In this document: positions 1 through 9,890 of the stretch, piece by piece | Position numbering within the stretch: the stretch's first letter is position 1 | How the letters are laid out: every line of letters begins with the position of its first letter | From: Symbiodinium natans | Taxonomy: Eukaryota; Sar; Dinophyceae; Suessiales; Symbiodiniaceae | Length of the DNA: 64,000 nt | Direction: 5' to 3' | Assembly (NCBI GenBank): GCA_905221605.1 | Contig: CAJNDS010002001.1 | Location: 308,501-372,500 of the forward strand | The notes under the pieces: generated by a model | Told to the model about the DNA's origin: nothing | Database searches by the model: none | Seen by the model: the letters and a program-made list of their open reading frames with translations, nothing else | Translations under genes and position numbers: made by a program

Positions 1-562
1 GGTTCTCCAGATACCTACCCCCCCCCCCCTGCCCCTTAAGAACCCTATGACTTGTGTGTTTTCCAAGAACTCTGCCCACAAGTTCTGTCGGGTGGTTGTG
101 AAGTATCTAAGAAATATTCAACACACCCCGGGCATACCCTTAAAAGAAATCAAAGGGGGCATGAAAAAACACTTCCCTTGTACTCTCCTTTTGTAGGTTA
201 AGGGGTATGGGTTTGGGGCTTGTTGAATCATCTCCTGTCATGGGATCTTACCTTGTAAGGTTGTACCCCTGGGTTTGGGGACCCTATTTCAAGATCCTCT
301 AAGGGAACATCAGGGCCAAAGTAGGAGTACATAAAACCCGAAACCCTACACCCTAAACCCTAAACCGGAAACCTTTTAAGGGTACACCCCTATCAGGGGT
401 CCGAGTCTGACTCCCTTGGTCATGAGGACACCCGTATGCCCTTGTTAAGGAGATCACTTTGGGTAGGCCAACGCCTTTGGCTGCGGCAGCCTTACTCTAA
501 ACCCTGAAACATAAGCCCTAAACCCTAGGCCCTAAACCCTGAACCCTAAACCCTAAACCCTG

Positions 563-645
563 AGTTGTGCCGTGGCACTGGGTTTGCCATTCTGCTCGTC
601 CGTCTCTCCGAGCAGGACGATGTTCTTCCCCAACACCCTGAGCTC
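563..645 (-). CDS. Candidate exon, unidentified
   Basis: The minus strand is open through the island and reads ELRVLGKNIVLLGETDEQ, with an even mix of charged and hydrophobic residues unlike the repeat-derived frames around it. The island has CCCTAAA on its left. I do not recognise the family. The plus strand is also partly open, so the strand is an inference. Confidence 0.3.
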
Positions 646-668
646 ACTCGGACTCCAAATCGGACTCC

Positions 669-828
669 TAAGGTTACACCCTTGAGTGTGGGGACCCCTC
701 TGTTTAGGGTTTAGGGTCTAGGGTTTAGGGTTTAGGGTTTAGGCCCTCTTTTGAAGATGCTCTTTAAGGGAAGAGACTAGGGCCATATAGTAGGAGTCTA
801 GTAAGGAACACCTCTGAGGGGTAACCCT
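669..828. mobile_element. Inverted-repeat element with heptamer block inside
   Basis: The ends resemble GGTTACACCC at left and GGGGTAACC at right. A TTTAGGG block at about 703-745 lies inside. Related sequence without the block occurs at 16150-16290 (ACCCTTTTTAGAGGTCC, then GGGCCATATGAGGAGT), with fragments at 260-330 and 63280-63365. Confidence 0.5.
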
Positions 829-1083
829 AAACCCTAAGCCCTAAACCTTACCTAAACCCTAAACCCTAAACCCTAAACCCTAAACCCTAAACTCTAAGCC
901 CAAAACCTTATTGACGGCCTTGATGGGCAGCTCAGCATTCAGGGGGCTTCGTAGGCCCAAGCCACACAACCAAGACATGATGCGTCGGAGCCTATTATAA
1001 CGGATATAATGGGGTTTAGGGTTTAGGGTTTAGGGTTTAGGGTTTAGGCTTTAGGGTTTAGGGTGTCAGGAGGGACACCTAGT

Positions 1084-1205
1084 AGGGGCCCTTAATCTGA
1101 TTCCCCTAGATAACCCCTATACATACGCACACAATCTATCATCCCTATATACATAAGTAGCCCCGACATTACCCCTCTAAGGTCCCTGAATAAAGATTTC
1201 TTGAT
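1084..1205. mobile_element. Uninterrupted copy of the GTAGGGGCCCTTAATC element family
   Basis: This stretch reads CCCTTAATCTGATTCCCC, then a CCCTATA-rich middle, then CTCTAAGGTCCCTGAATAA. The same order occurs at 62335-62640, but there a heptamer array of about 150 bp splits the left third. This copy is the unsplit reference. Confidence 0.5.
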
Positions 1206-1623
1206 CTATCGGGTTTAGGGTTTGGGGTGTTTTGGCCGCGGAACCAGCCTTAACCCTAACAGCAAGCTCTTAACATCAGTGATCCTCCGTGCTCTTCTGT
1301 CCCAGGGTTTAGATTTTAAAGTTTAGGGTTTAGGGTTTCTGGACCCCCCCCCCCCAAAAAAAAAAAAAAACTGCATGCGCAGCAAGCTCCTAATCATGGG
1401 CTTTGGACTGGTGTTTTTGGGCTCAAAGGGGCAGCCTTCGACTTATTACAGCTGCCCAGGCTTCAAACGCATCGTAGGCTAGACCCAAGAGTATCCCAGG
1501 AACAAAAAGGGTGCTTATAAGGGAGCCAAAAACTTAATCATAAAAAGGGAAAAGGACCTACTCTCGGTCCTAGTAGGTATACCTACAAAGGTCCCTATGT
1601 TTAGGGTTTAGGGTTGTGGGTGT

Positions 1624-1722
1624 CGTCATCGTTGGAGGGAGCACATAGAACGTCGTCTCCACGTATTGTTTGCATTCTGATTCGATGCTAGGAGGGAGGC
1701 GGAGATTCAGGCTCAGCAACCC
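1624..1722 (-). CDS. Candidate exon, unidentified
   Basis: One minus frame is open and reads LNLRLPPSIESECKQYVETT followed by FYVLPP. Composition is that of ordinary protein, not of the repeats. Heptamers adjoin on the left. No family recognised. Confidence 0.35.
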
Positions 1723-2129
1723 CTAAACACCAAACCCGAAACCCTGAACCCTTTCAAAGCCCCAACCGTTGGGCACTTCATAAAAGGCGTACAGCGTGAA
1801 CCCTGAGCCCGAGAACCCAAACCCAAATCCGAACTAGGCCCCATATTCTAGAACCCCAAAGCCCCTAAACCCGAAAATGCCGCTAAAACGACTGAAGCCA
1901 CAGACGTTCGTAAAAACTAAGTCAGTAAAACCCTCGAGAACTCAAACGCTTTGGCTCCAAAATAGCCCAAAAACCCTTATGTAGGAAGAAGGCGTTTGTC
2001 TCCAAAAAGCCAAAAGCACACGCTCAGCCCTAAAGCCTAAACCCTAAACCCTAAACCCTCAACCCTAAACCCTGAGCCCTAAACCCTAAACCCTAAACCC
2101 TAAACCCTAAACCCTAAACCCGAAACCCT

Positions 2130-2212
2130 TAGCAGTTCCCAGCGTCAACGCCGCTTGCATGTCTTCTTGCCACTGTGGGCTCTCTGTGGAGCCCTGGCCA
2201 TGGGCTTTAGGG
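2130..2212 (-). CDS. Candidate exon, inverted duplicate of the exon at 56415-56497
   Basis: The minus strand reads QGSTESPQWQEDMQAALT then LGTAK. The island is nearly identical, over about 80 bp and in opposite orientation, to 56415-56497. One visible difference is synonymous (ACA versus ACT for Thr); another changes Cys to Gly beside a probable acceptor CCAG. A frame conserved in two copies argues that this is a real exon. CCCTAAA lies to the left and TTTAGGG to the right on the plus strand, as for the other copy. Function unknown. Confidence 0.5.
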
Positions 2213-2725
2213 TTTAGGGTTTAGGGTTCAGGGTTCAGGGTTTAGGGTTTAGGGTTTAGGGTTTAGGGTTTGGGGTTTGGGGTTTAGGGTTTGGGGTTTG
2301 GGGTTGAGGGTTTAGGGTTTAGGGTTTAGGGTTTGGGGTTTGGGGTTTAGGGTTTAGGGTGGTGGGTTTGGGGTTTGGGGTTTGGGGCTTGGGGTGTAGG
2401 GTTTAGGGTTTGGGGTTTGGGGTTTGGGGTTTAGGTTTAGGGCTTAGGGCTTTAGGGTTTAGGGTTTAGGGTTTAGGGCTTAGGGCTTAGGGTTTAGGGC
2501 TTAGGGTGTGGGGTTTGGGGTTTGGGGTTTAGGGTTTAGGGTTTGGGCTTTAGGGTTTGGGGTTTAGGGTTTAGGGTTGTGTGGGGTTTAGGGTTTGGGG
2601 TCTGGGGTTTGGGGTTTAGGGTGAGCGCTGAAGGGGGTAGGTGGTGTGGGGGTTTAGGGTTTAGGGTTTGGGGTTTAGGTGTTAGAGTGAAGGGTGAAGG
2701 GGGTTAGAGTTTAGGGTCGGGGATT
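2213..2725 (+). repeat. Long variant heptamer array (TTTAGGG, TTTGGGG, CTTAGGG)
   Basis: This is a G-rich-strand array of about 500 bp with many point variants (GGGTTTG, GGGCTTA, GGGTGTA). It is more degenerate than the pure arrays elsewhere, which suggests greater age or less frequent homogenisation. Confidence 0.9.
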
Positions 2726-2734
2726 CCTCCAATA

Positions 2735-2825
2735 TTCGGGTCATATACCCTATACTACGAAAAAAACCATGAAGGCATCTGACTCCTAACCCCTTTTAGG
2801 GTTCATTTGGTCCCCAGGTAGGGAT
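2735..2825. mobile_element. Partial TTGGGGACNAAATGAACCC-family element
   Basis: The right end GGGTTCATTTGGTCCCCAGG is the typical terminal repeat of the family seen at 28145-28234 and 32882-33002. The left arm is degraded (ATTCGGGTCATATACCCTATACT is its subterminal part). Confidence 0.45.
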
Positions 2826-3394
2826 TTGGGGTCTACAGGTTTAGGGCTTCGGTGCGGGTTTAGGGGTTTAACCTTGGACCCTACTTACCTACAGTTTCGT
2901 CCTGTTTAACAGGTATAACCCTTAGAAGTAGGTAAATCGGGTCCCAGGAAACCCTAAACCCTAAACCCTAAACCCCAAACCCTAAACCCTAAACCCTAAA
3001 CCGTGGCTCGAAGATTCAGGGAGGGGGTTTCGGGGGTTAGTGTGGAGAGGTAACGGCTTCAAAGGGTCAGTTATAGGAGGTCGAGGGCTGACCTTACTAG
3101 GAGGTCCCGACTCAAGCCTCGGGTTTAGGGTTGAGGGTCTACACTAAACCCTAAACCCTAAACCCTAAACCCTAAACCCTAAACCCTAAACCCTAAACCC
3201 TTTAGGGTTTTGGGTTTGGGGTTTTGGGCTTAACCCCTAGGGCCGGAGCTATGCTGCTCGCTTGGGACACTTGCGACTCACCGGCTGTTACTTGGGGTGT
3301 TGGGGAAGTAGGCTTCTATGCATGAACCCTTGAAGGGTTGTATAGGAGGACGGGTTTTTAGAGCTTAGGGTGCGTACCCTGGGATTTCCCCCCT

Positions 3395-3512
3395 CCCCCC
3401 TTATACGAAAATACTAACAGTCCTTCATAATTGGGATTCTAATAGGGGGGGGGGGGGGACACAGAGTATCCCTATTTAGGACTGTCGGCAGAAGGGGGAA
3501 CATCCCACGGTA
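3395..3512. mobile_element. GATGTTCCCCC-family inverted-repeat element with poly-G centre
   Basis: The left arm CCCCTTATAC...ACTAACAGTCC pairs with the right arm GGACTGT...GGGGGAACATCCCA. A G-run at about 3446-3459 sits in the middle. Other copies are at 12448-12562, 17070-17152 and 21703-21848. Confidence 0.6.
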
Positions 3513-3714
3513 CGTACTGAACTCCCTCACCTAACCCTGCAGTATCCTCAACAAAGAGGACACTGGGAGGACACCCTAAATCCTAAACCGTAAACCCTAA
3601 ACCCTAAACTCGAGACTTTAAACCCTAAACCCTAAACCCTCAACCCTACCTCCTAAACCCTAAACCCTAAACCCTAAACTAAACCCTAAACCCTATAAAT
3701 CCTAACCCCGGAAC

Positions 3715-3826
3715 CCACTGGTCGGCCTTGGTCAGGAATGAGACCACGTTCCTTGAGAAGGAGATCCCATGTGCGCGGCCAGAAGCCTGTTACGCCCCGT
3801 GCAGCACACTGGTCTTTCCAAAACAA
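3715..3826 (+). CDS. Candidate exon, unidentified
   Basis: The plus frame is open and reads HWSALVRNETTFLEKEIP, CARPEACYAPCSTLVFPK. The right edge is AAGGG followed by GTTTAGGG, a possible GT donor made by the heptamer. CCCTAAA lies on the left. No family recognised; the cysteine spacing may mean a secreted or metal-binding segment, but that is a guess. Confidence 0.4.
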
Positions 3827-3984
3827 GGGGTTTAGGGTTTAGGGTTTAGGGTTTAGGGTTTAGGGTCAAAGTAGGGTCATAAAGGTATTGGAAGTGGGGT
3901 TTAGGGCTTGCTAAGCCGTAGGGTTTTCTGGGGTTTACCACCTGCTGCTTAGGGTCACAGGCTTGGGAAAGGTTTAAGGTCTTG

Positions 3985-5010
3985 GGGTCTTTGGGTTAAG
4001 GGCTTGGAGGGTTTAGGGTGTAGGGTTCAGTGCGTAGTTAGCTTGGGCTTCGGTCAGCCGGGTGGTGTTTCTGTCGGCCGGCAGTGCTCTTTCCCAATGC
4101 ACATAACGAGTTGGTGTCTAGGTATCTCCTGACAGTTGCATTCCCTTCCAAGTACAGTTCGAACAAAAACCCTTTGCATCTATCAGATTCTATCACTCCA
4201 TCAGGGGAGAAACTTTGTGTTGCCCAAGCAGATCAGACTTGAATTCGACCTAATTCGGTAGTTCGGCTCTACGCCTCTTGAAGAGATTCCAAAGGCTCAA
4301 TGGATAGAGTGGGTAGAAAGTTTAGTGTGTAGTTAGATCAAAGGGGTGTTGTGCCCTAAGACCATGAACAACTGCCCCCCCGCACTACCCCAAACCCTGA
4401 CCCCTAGACTTACTTCTCCAATACGAAATACTGAAGCCCAAAAGTTTAAAGTTCAACTATTGGCTAAGAAAATAGAAGCAAGTTGATGCAAGCGTGGGAA
4501 GCAGCCTAGACTGCAGCGCAGTCGAGATTTAACTCACAAAGAACACCACATGAACAACTAGACCCACGAGCAACACAGGTATAAAAACAGGGTGCCCTTT
4601 TGGCTTTAGAGGGGCTTATAAGGCAGCCTAAACCCTAAACAAAGGGAACAAGAGTCTACTCGGCCTACTCTGGGTCCTAGACAATGGAGTAAAAACAACA
4701 GCAACCTCAATCCTACTACATAGCTTTTTTCACCCTACACCCTACATCCCTGCGTATACCAAATATAATACTTATACGCCCCGAACCCCTAAACCAGAAA
4801 TCCTACACCCTAAGCCCTATGCCCGGCCCCGAAGAATACTCGGGGACTGGAATACAGAGACCCGAAACCCCAAAACCCTGAGAGCCCTAAACCCCCTGGT
4901 TCTTAGTAGGGAATGCGGACCCTCTATATGCCCTTTAAGGGATTATGTAGCGGGTACCTAATTCCCTCATTCCCTACTGAGAACCAGCCAGTAAAGTCAA
5001 CTCTTCATGT
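3985..5010. other. Region without recognisable gene
   Basis: This part holds degenerate heptamers, element fragments (4408-4470, related to 32010-32105 and 54128-54232; 4570-4690, related to 32487-32610) and a few unassigned unique bases. I see no convincing exon. Confidence 0.5.
4904..5000. mobile_element. CTGGTTCTTAGTAGGGAAT-family element
   Basis: The terminal inverted repeats are CTGGTTCTTAGTAGGGAAT at left and ATTCCCTACTGAGAACCAG at right, around a centre with CTTTAAGGGATTATGTAG. The copy at 57215-57313 has the same ends and behaves as an intron. Confidence 0.65.
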
Positions 5011-5192
5011 GCACCCTAAACCCTAAACCCTAAACCCTTTCCCCTCAACCCTACACACCCGAAACCCCTACACCCGAAACCCGTAAACCACTAAACCCCT
5101 GAACCCCTAAACCCTAAACCCCAAACCCTAAACCCTAACCCTAAACCCTAAACCCTAAACCCTAAACCCTAAACCACTAAACCCTAAACAAG

Positions 5193-5262
5193 GCGATGGC
5201 ACCGAGGTGTCTTGCTCCTTGTCGTACCAGACGCAGGCATTGATAAACCGCTGAGGCAGGGC
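5193..5262 (-). CDS. Candidate exon, unidentified
   Basis: The minus frame reads LPQRFINACVWYDKEQDT then SVPSPC. In the sense direction CCCTAAA precedes it and TTTAGGG follows it. No family recognised. Confidence 0.35.
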
Positions 5263-5629
5263 CTTTAGGGTTTAGGGGTTTGGGGTTTAGGGTTTAGGGT
5301 TTAGGGTTTAGGGTTGGCCAAAGGCGACAGGCTGGGCGGGTTCTTAGGGACGGGAGCAAGGAAAGCTGCACCAGAAGTACCCCAACATGGGTTCTAGTAG
5401 GGTGGTGATTATGGCACCTTTTTGGGTGCCCTAAATTTTGCCGGGGGGGGGGGGGGGGGGGCCCAAAACCCTAGACCGTAAACCCAAGGGACCATGGTTT
5501 AGAGAAGTTACCATATAGTTGGCCAAGTCAGTAACGCTGAACCTGCATGTGCGCAGAACTTCCGCTATGGGGGGCTGGGGCTGGGGTCTTGAACTTCCCT
5601 GCTCGGGCATGGGATTTGCGCTTCGGTAG

Positions 5630-5925
5630 GCTAGGGCTTAGGGCTTAGGGCTTAGGGCTTAGGGCTTAGGGCTTAGGGCTTAGGGCTTAGGGCTTAGGGC
5701 TTAGGGCTTAGGGCTTAGGGCTTAGGGCTTAGGGCTTAGGGCTTAGGGCTAGGGCTTAGGGCTTAGGGCTTAGGGCTTAGGGCTTAGGGCTTAGGGCTTA
5801 GGGCTTAGGGCTTAGGGCTTAGGGCTTAGGGCTTAGGGCTTAGGGCTCGGGGATTAGGGCTTAGGGCTTAGGGCTCGGGGCTTAGGGCTTGAGGCTTAGG
5901 GCTAAGGGTTTAGGGTTTAGAGTTT
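5630..5925 (+). repeat. Homogeneous CTTAGGG variant array
   Basis: About 35 near-perfect copies of GGGCTTA form a block sharply different from the canonical TTTAGGG arrays. The uniform single-base variant points to local tandem amplification of one mutated unit rather than addition from a telomerase template. Confidence 0.95.
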
Positions 5926-5945
5926 AGTCCACGCAGGGTTTACAG

Positions 5946-6008
5946 CCTTCTTGAGCACCACCGCAGATTTGTGACCCTGCTCCTGGCCAGGCGCAGAGAA
6001 CCAACTGG
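5946..6008 (+). CDS. Candidate 63-nt exon with canonical splice edges
   Basis: The acceptor GGGTTTACAG precedes the segment and the donor GTAAGC follows it. The frame between reads LLEHHRRFVTLLLARRRE then PTG, an arginine-rich amphipathic stretch. The acceptor looks like a mutated heptamer (GGGTTTAGGG to GGGTTTACAG). Family unknown. Confidence 0.45.
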
Positions 6009-6084
6009 GTAAGCAGGCAAACGAAGTAGAGTTCCAAAGCACCCTAGGCTGGGCTCCCTCAATTGCAACCGCAGTTCTCACCTA

Positions 6085-6780
6085 GTTTACGCTAGGGTTT
6101 AGGGTTTTGGCGTTTAGGCCCCCTGGCACCCCAAACCCCAAATGCTGCTTACTTTAACGCAGGAGCCATTAAGCTGCAGCTTCGAAAAACAAACTGGAGT
6201 CATGGTATTTGTACACCCAGTAAAAGGTCGGAAAAACAAAAAAAACGCTAACAAAATTTCCTTATGCTCCCCAGATAACTATACTACATTAAACCCCAAA
6301 TCCCCATTCCAATTATTCAGGCCCCTACATGAATCGGGTTCTTCTCTGCCTTTTTTGGTTTAAAGAAATAATTGAGGTTCAAAGAAGAGGGAATAAGGGA
6401 CTACTCCGGGCCCTAGTTTCATTCCACTACACTTTTAGCATGTGCCGCCCTATTTAGCAGGTAGAACCTAAACCCTAACCCTAAACCCTAAACCACCCTA
6501 GAACCCTAGAACCCTTGAAAACTGTAGGTAAATAGGGCCCTACAGGGAAGCCTAACTTTCTCGACTACTTGGAGGTTCATGGGTACTAAAAAAACAGGGG
6601 TAGAAGTATGGTAACTATGCTTGTAACCCTATTTCAGCATACTTCTAACCCTTAACCTTAAGGACGAGTCAGGATTATAGTAGTAAAGGGCATATGACCC
6701 CAATTTTCGGGTTCCTTTGGTCCCGAAGGAACATGAACCTAAACCCTAAAACCCTAAACCCTAAACCCTAAACCCTTGGG
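6085..6780. other. Region without recognisable gene
   Basis: This part contains scattered heptamers and element fragments (6563-6640, related to the TACTTGGAGGTTCATGGTAC family; 6690-6735, end of the TGGTCCCCAAGG family). A 73-codon open frame at 6142-6363 has low-complexity Lys/Asn-rich sequence and no exon-like edges, so I do not call it. Confidence 0.5.
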
Positions 6781-6842
6781 GAGCGGATGGCGTGGCTGCT
6801 TCGGACACGACTTCTAACGGCCGACTGAGAGGGAGTTCCAGG

Positions 6843-6945
6843 ACCCTAAACCCTACACCCTAAACCCTAAACGCAAACCCTAAACCCTAAACCCTAAACC
6901 CTAAACCCTAAACCCTAAACCCTAAACCCTAAACCCTAAACCCTA
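6843..6945 (-). repeat. CCCTAAA heptamer array
   Basis: About 13 tandem units of the C-rich strand, nearly pure at the right end. Confidence 0.95.
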
Positions 6946-7002
6946 GGAAATCTCGGGGTTGGAGGGCTTAAGGATTTACAGGGATGTAGGCTCCTTTCCG
7001 CC

Positions 7003-7098
7003 CTAGTGTACACGACAGCAACTGATTGCACTCCTGGTAGTGCAGATAGAAGTCCCACTCGCAATCTTCGAGGTTGATGTACCTGGGATCCATGACGG
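7003..7098 (-). CDS. Candidate exon, unidentified
   Basis: The minus frame reads MDPRYINLEDCEWDFYLH then YQECNQLLSCTLG, acidic and aromatic-rich, clearly protein-like. It is preceded in the sense direction by CCCTAAACCGTC. The Met may be internal; I cannot show that it is a start. No family recognised. Confidence 0.45.
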   Translation of the reverse strand, partial: PSWIPGTSTSKIASGTSICTTRSAISCCRVH

Positions 7099-7099
7099 T

Positions 7100-7990
7100 T
7101 TAGGGTTTAGGGTTTAGGGCTCAAGGCTTGCTTGCATGAGGGCCCTAAACATCAAACCCTAGACAATTCTAGGGTGTTCAGGGTGTGGGCTGAGTAAGGT
7201 GGGTTCTGGGGATTGTAAAAGGGTTTCTCGGGGATACTGAGTAGCCTTATTAAGCCAAATGAGCTTCTGAGTGGAACACCCCGGAAGCCCAGGCAACCAG
7301 GAAAAACGGGTTTAGGGTTTAGGGTTTAGAGTTTAGGGTTTAGAGTTTAGGGTTTAGGGTTTGGGGTTTGGGGGGAGGGGGGGGGGGGGTATTAGGGTCT
7401 AGGGCTTTGCGAGATTCTTCTAGAGCAGGAGGGGAGTACTGGGGAGTAACATATCCTTTTCCTCTTTTGGACGTCCCATGGACATAGTACTTGTAAGTAC
7501 TTCAGAGGTCCGAAGATTTGTACTGGGAATTCTGAAGGTTGTTGCTTGGAATCGAGGACAAGTTGTTGGAGGGTCCGTACGCGTAGGGTCTGGTACTCAA
7601 AAGCGTATAAACCCAAAAACCCGAAGTACTATACCCTAACCTCCCCATGCAGTGAGGCAGACCATTCCAATACAAGGTTCAGGATTTAGGCTTAGGTACG
7701 AAACGCCGCCGCGCGACTCAGAGCGGCTTTAAACACATGTCACCACTCATCCACAAAACAAACAAACCTAACGTTCCTGCACACACAAACACACATGGAC
7801 ACCAGCACACAAGACCACCGCGACACAACACAACACAAAAACAGCGCAGAACGCCCCTAAACCCTAAACCCTAAACCCAAAACCCAAAACCCAAAACCCT
7901 AAACCCTAACAACATTCGGCTCTGATTGCTTTCCCGGGAACCGAAGGTCATCATCCTGATTGGCAAGTTTGGGGTGCAGGGCTTAGGGTT
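7100..7990. other. Region without recognisable gene
   Basis: This holds heptamer blocks (7310-7370), a G-run at 7379-7389, a weakly conserved palindrome around 7490 (AGTACTTGTAAGTACT) and a CA-rich stretch at 7735-7860. No supported exon. Confidence 0.5.
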
Positions 7991-8109
7991 TAGGATTAGG
8001 GTTTCTTAGTTGCTGTGTTGATGTCCCTGGTGGAGTTGTAGATTCCCAGCCTGGTGGATTTGTAGCACGGCACTGGCCTTTGAGGACGCCGGCGGCGCAC
8101 CCCAATGCA

Positions 8110-8460
8110 CCACGAGATTGGCAGCGCCACTAAATGTGAATGTCGCTGGCACGACAAGCGGCGCCGTACCATGCGGCGCCGCGCCTGCTCCACCTGGGAC
8201 TGGCCTGTGCCCAGCCGGCTTGGGTTGCGGCGGCCCTGCGAGGACTTTCGCGCCAGCTGACTTCCGTGGAAAAGGCTGGTTGTAGGGTGTTGGCGGGGGC
8301 GGCCCCCCAGGGGGGCGATAGCCACAGACCCGTGTGGCATTGACGGCTCAGCCTTGGCTTTAGCATGCCTGTCGCTAGAGCTGCCCGCCGTGGAGCCTCC
8401 GCTGGTGGCCTCGGATCTGGTGGTGTCCTCTCCTTCGGACGAGTCGCTCTGGCTCTTAGG
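8110..8460 (+). CDS. Possible exon region, strand uncertain
   Basis: GC-rich sequence is open in several frames. The plus frame from 8140 reads RQAAPYHAAPRLLHLGLA; a second plus frame from about 8265 to 8460 reads LVASDLVVSSPSDESLWL. Minus frames are open too. The composition suggests former or present coding sequence, but frame and edges are unresolved. Confidence 0.25.
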
Positions 8461-8532
8461 GGTCTAGGATTTTGGGTTTGAAGGTCTTGGGTTCTGCAGG
8501 GTCTAGAGGGTCTGTAGGGTTTAGGGTTCCGG

Positions 8533-8806
8533 AAACCCCAAACCCCAAACCCCAAACCCCAAACCCCAAACCCCAAACCCCAAACTCCAAACTCCAAACC
8601 CCAAACCCCAAACCCTAAACCCTAAACCCTTAACCCTAAACCCTAAACCCTAAACGAAACCTGGCAGTCTGCTGAACTCGGCCCAAGGCTTTCGGGTCTT
8701 AAGTGTGCGACTCAGGGTTCATAGGGCTCATATTGAAGCACGGTTTAGGGTTTAGGGTTTGGGGTTTAGGGTTTAGGGTTTAGGGTTTAGGGTTTAGGGT
8801 TTAGGG
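8533..8806. repeat. CCCCAAA/CCCTAAA block followed by TTTAGGG block
   Basis: A C-strand block (8533-8655) with many CCCCAAA variants and a G-strand block (8739-8806) flank an 80-bp island, giving the C-left, G-right layout seen around most islands. Confidence 0.9.
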
Positions 8807-9880
8807 ATATTTCTGTTTTTGGTGAGTGTATATACGGTTCCTTTTCAATATTGGCGAGTGTACATACCGGGTGTCCTTTTGGGGTTTTCAATGAATGTGA
8901 ACCCTACTTCATATGGTTTAGAGGGTTTATCGGGTTTACAGGGTGCAAAAGGGTTCAGGGTTCATGGAGTCATCAACCTACTCATGCAGGGGCCTTTACA
9001 ATTAGAATAGGGCTTTTGGGGGTATGCGGACCGAAGTCTGTGCGATGAAGAATAGGGCTTTGGGGGATGTGACAACATAAACAAAAGGAGTATGAGGGAA
9101 GTCTCTTAGTAATGTTCCGACCACCTATAAGGACCCCCCCCCCCCAAACCCTAAACTTTAAACCCTCAACCCTAGTTCTAGGTCGAGTTATAAGGCCCTA
9201 GGCTTGGTCAGAAGGCTCCTACACTTAGGTTCTAAGTCCCTTAACTACAGCTAGTATAGCAAGGGGCCCCTCATTGTAGTGTTACCATAAGTTTCCCATA
9301 CTCACCAGCCATCCCCTATGTTCCCCCCAGAATTAAGGCTATTTAGGGATAAATCCCTCACGGTTATGTCAGGGTGGGCACCTAGGGGGAGGGGGGGGGG
9401 GGGGGGGGGGGGGAAGCAGCTTGCCCGAAGTCATAAAGCCTAAGCCTCGTTTCCTTAACGACCCCAGAAGCTACATGGGGGGTTTACGAAAATGTGGACA
9501 CCTTATATACCCCAAAATACTATGTAATCCCTTTAAAGGAACCCCCAAAAGGGTACCCCGATTTTTCGAAACCCCCACATTCTTCTGTAGGTTATTTACA
9601 AGAAAGCCCTTATATCACGAAGGCGCGTGGTCTCTTTATCGATTCCCCTTATACCTTAGTCTAGCCCCGAGATCCCCCAAATCAGAACCCCGAATATATG
9701 CCCGAAAGGACAGAAACCCTACTTAAAGAGACCACCAACCCACATAACCCTAAACCCGGCCTAAACCCCACACCCTACACCAAACACTACACCCTAAACC
9801 CTTAACCATAACCCCCTAGAGGATGACTAGGAAACTTGGGGCTTCCAAGGCGTATCCTAACCAAGTAGCCCTAGCACCGT
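8807..9880. other. Region without recognisable gene
   Basis: This is degenerate sequence with a C-run (9134-9145), a long G-run (9389-9413) and weak heptamer traces. Short open frames at 8819-9048 and 9421-9726 lack protein-like composition or splice edges. Confidence 0.5.
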
Positions 9881-9890
9881 GGGGCTGTTG

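Larger units (their letters stand above)
1..2125. other. Heptamer-punctuated mosaic region
   Basis: Short CCCTAAA and TTTAGGG blocks (for example 340-365, 525-560, 710-745, 826-890, 1011-1065, 2037-2125) alternate with 60-130 bp islands and inverted-repeat elements. Apart from the exon candidates listed separately I see no gene. There is a C/A homopolymer junction at 1347-1371. Confidence 0.7.

Noticed and set aside
9421-9726. 101-codon plus frame as a gene
   Set aside because: Composition is Pro/Arg/Lys low-complexity beside a G-run, with no splice edges and no recognisable motif.
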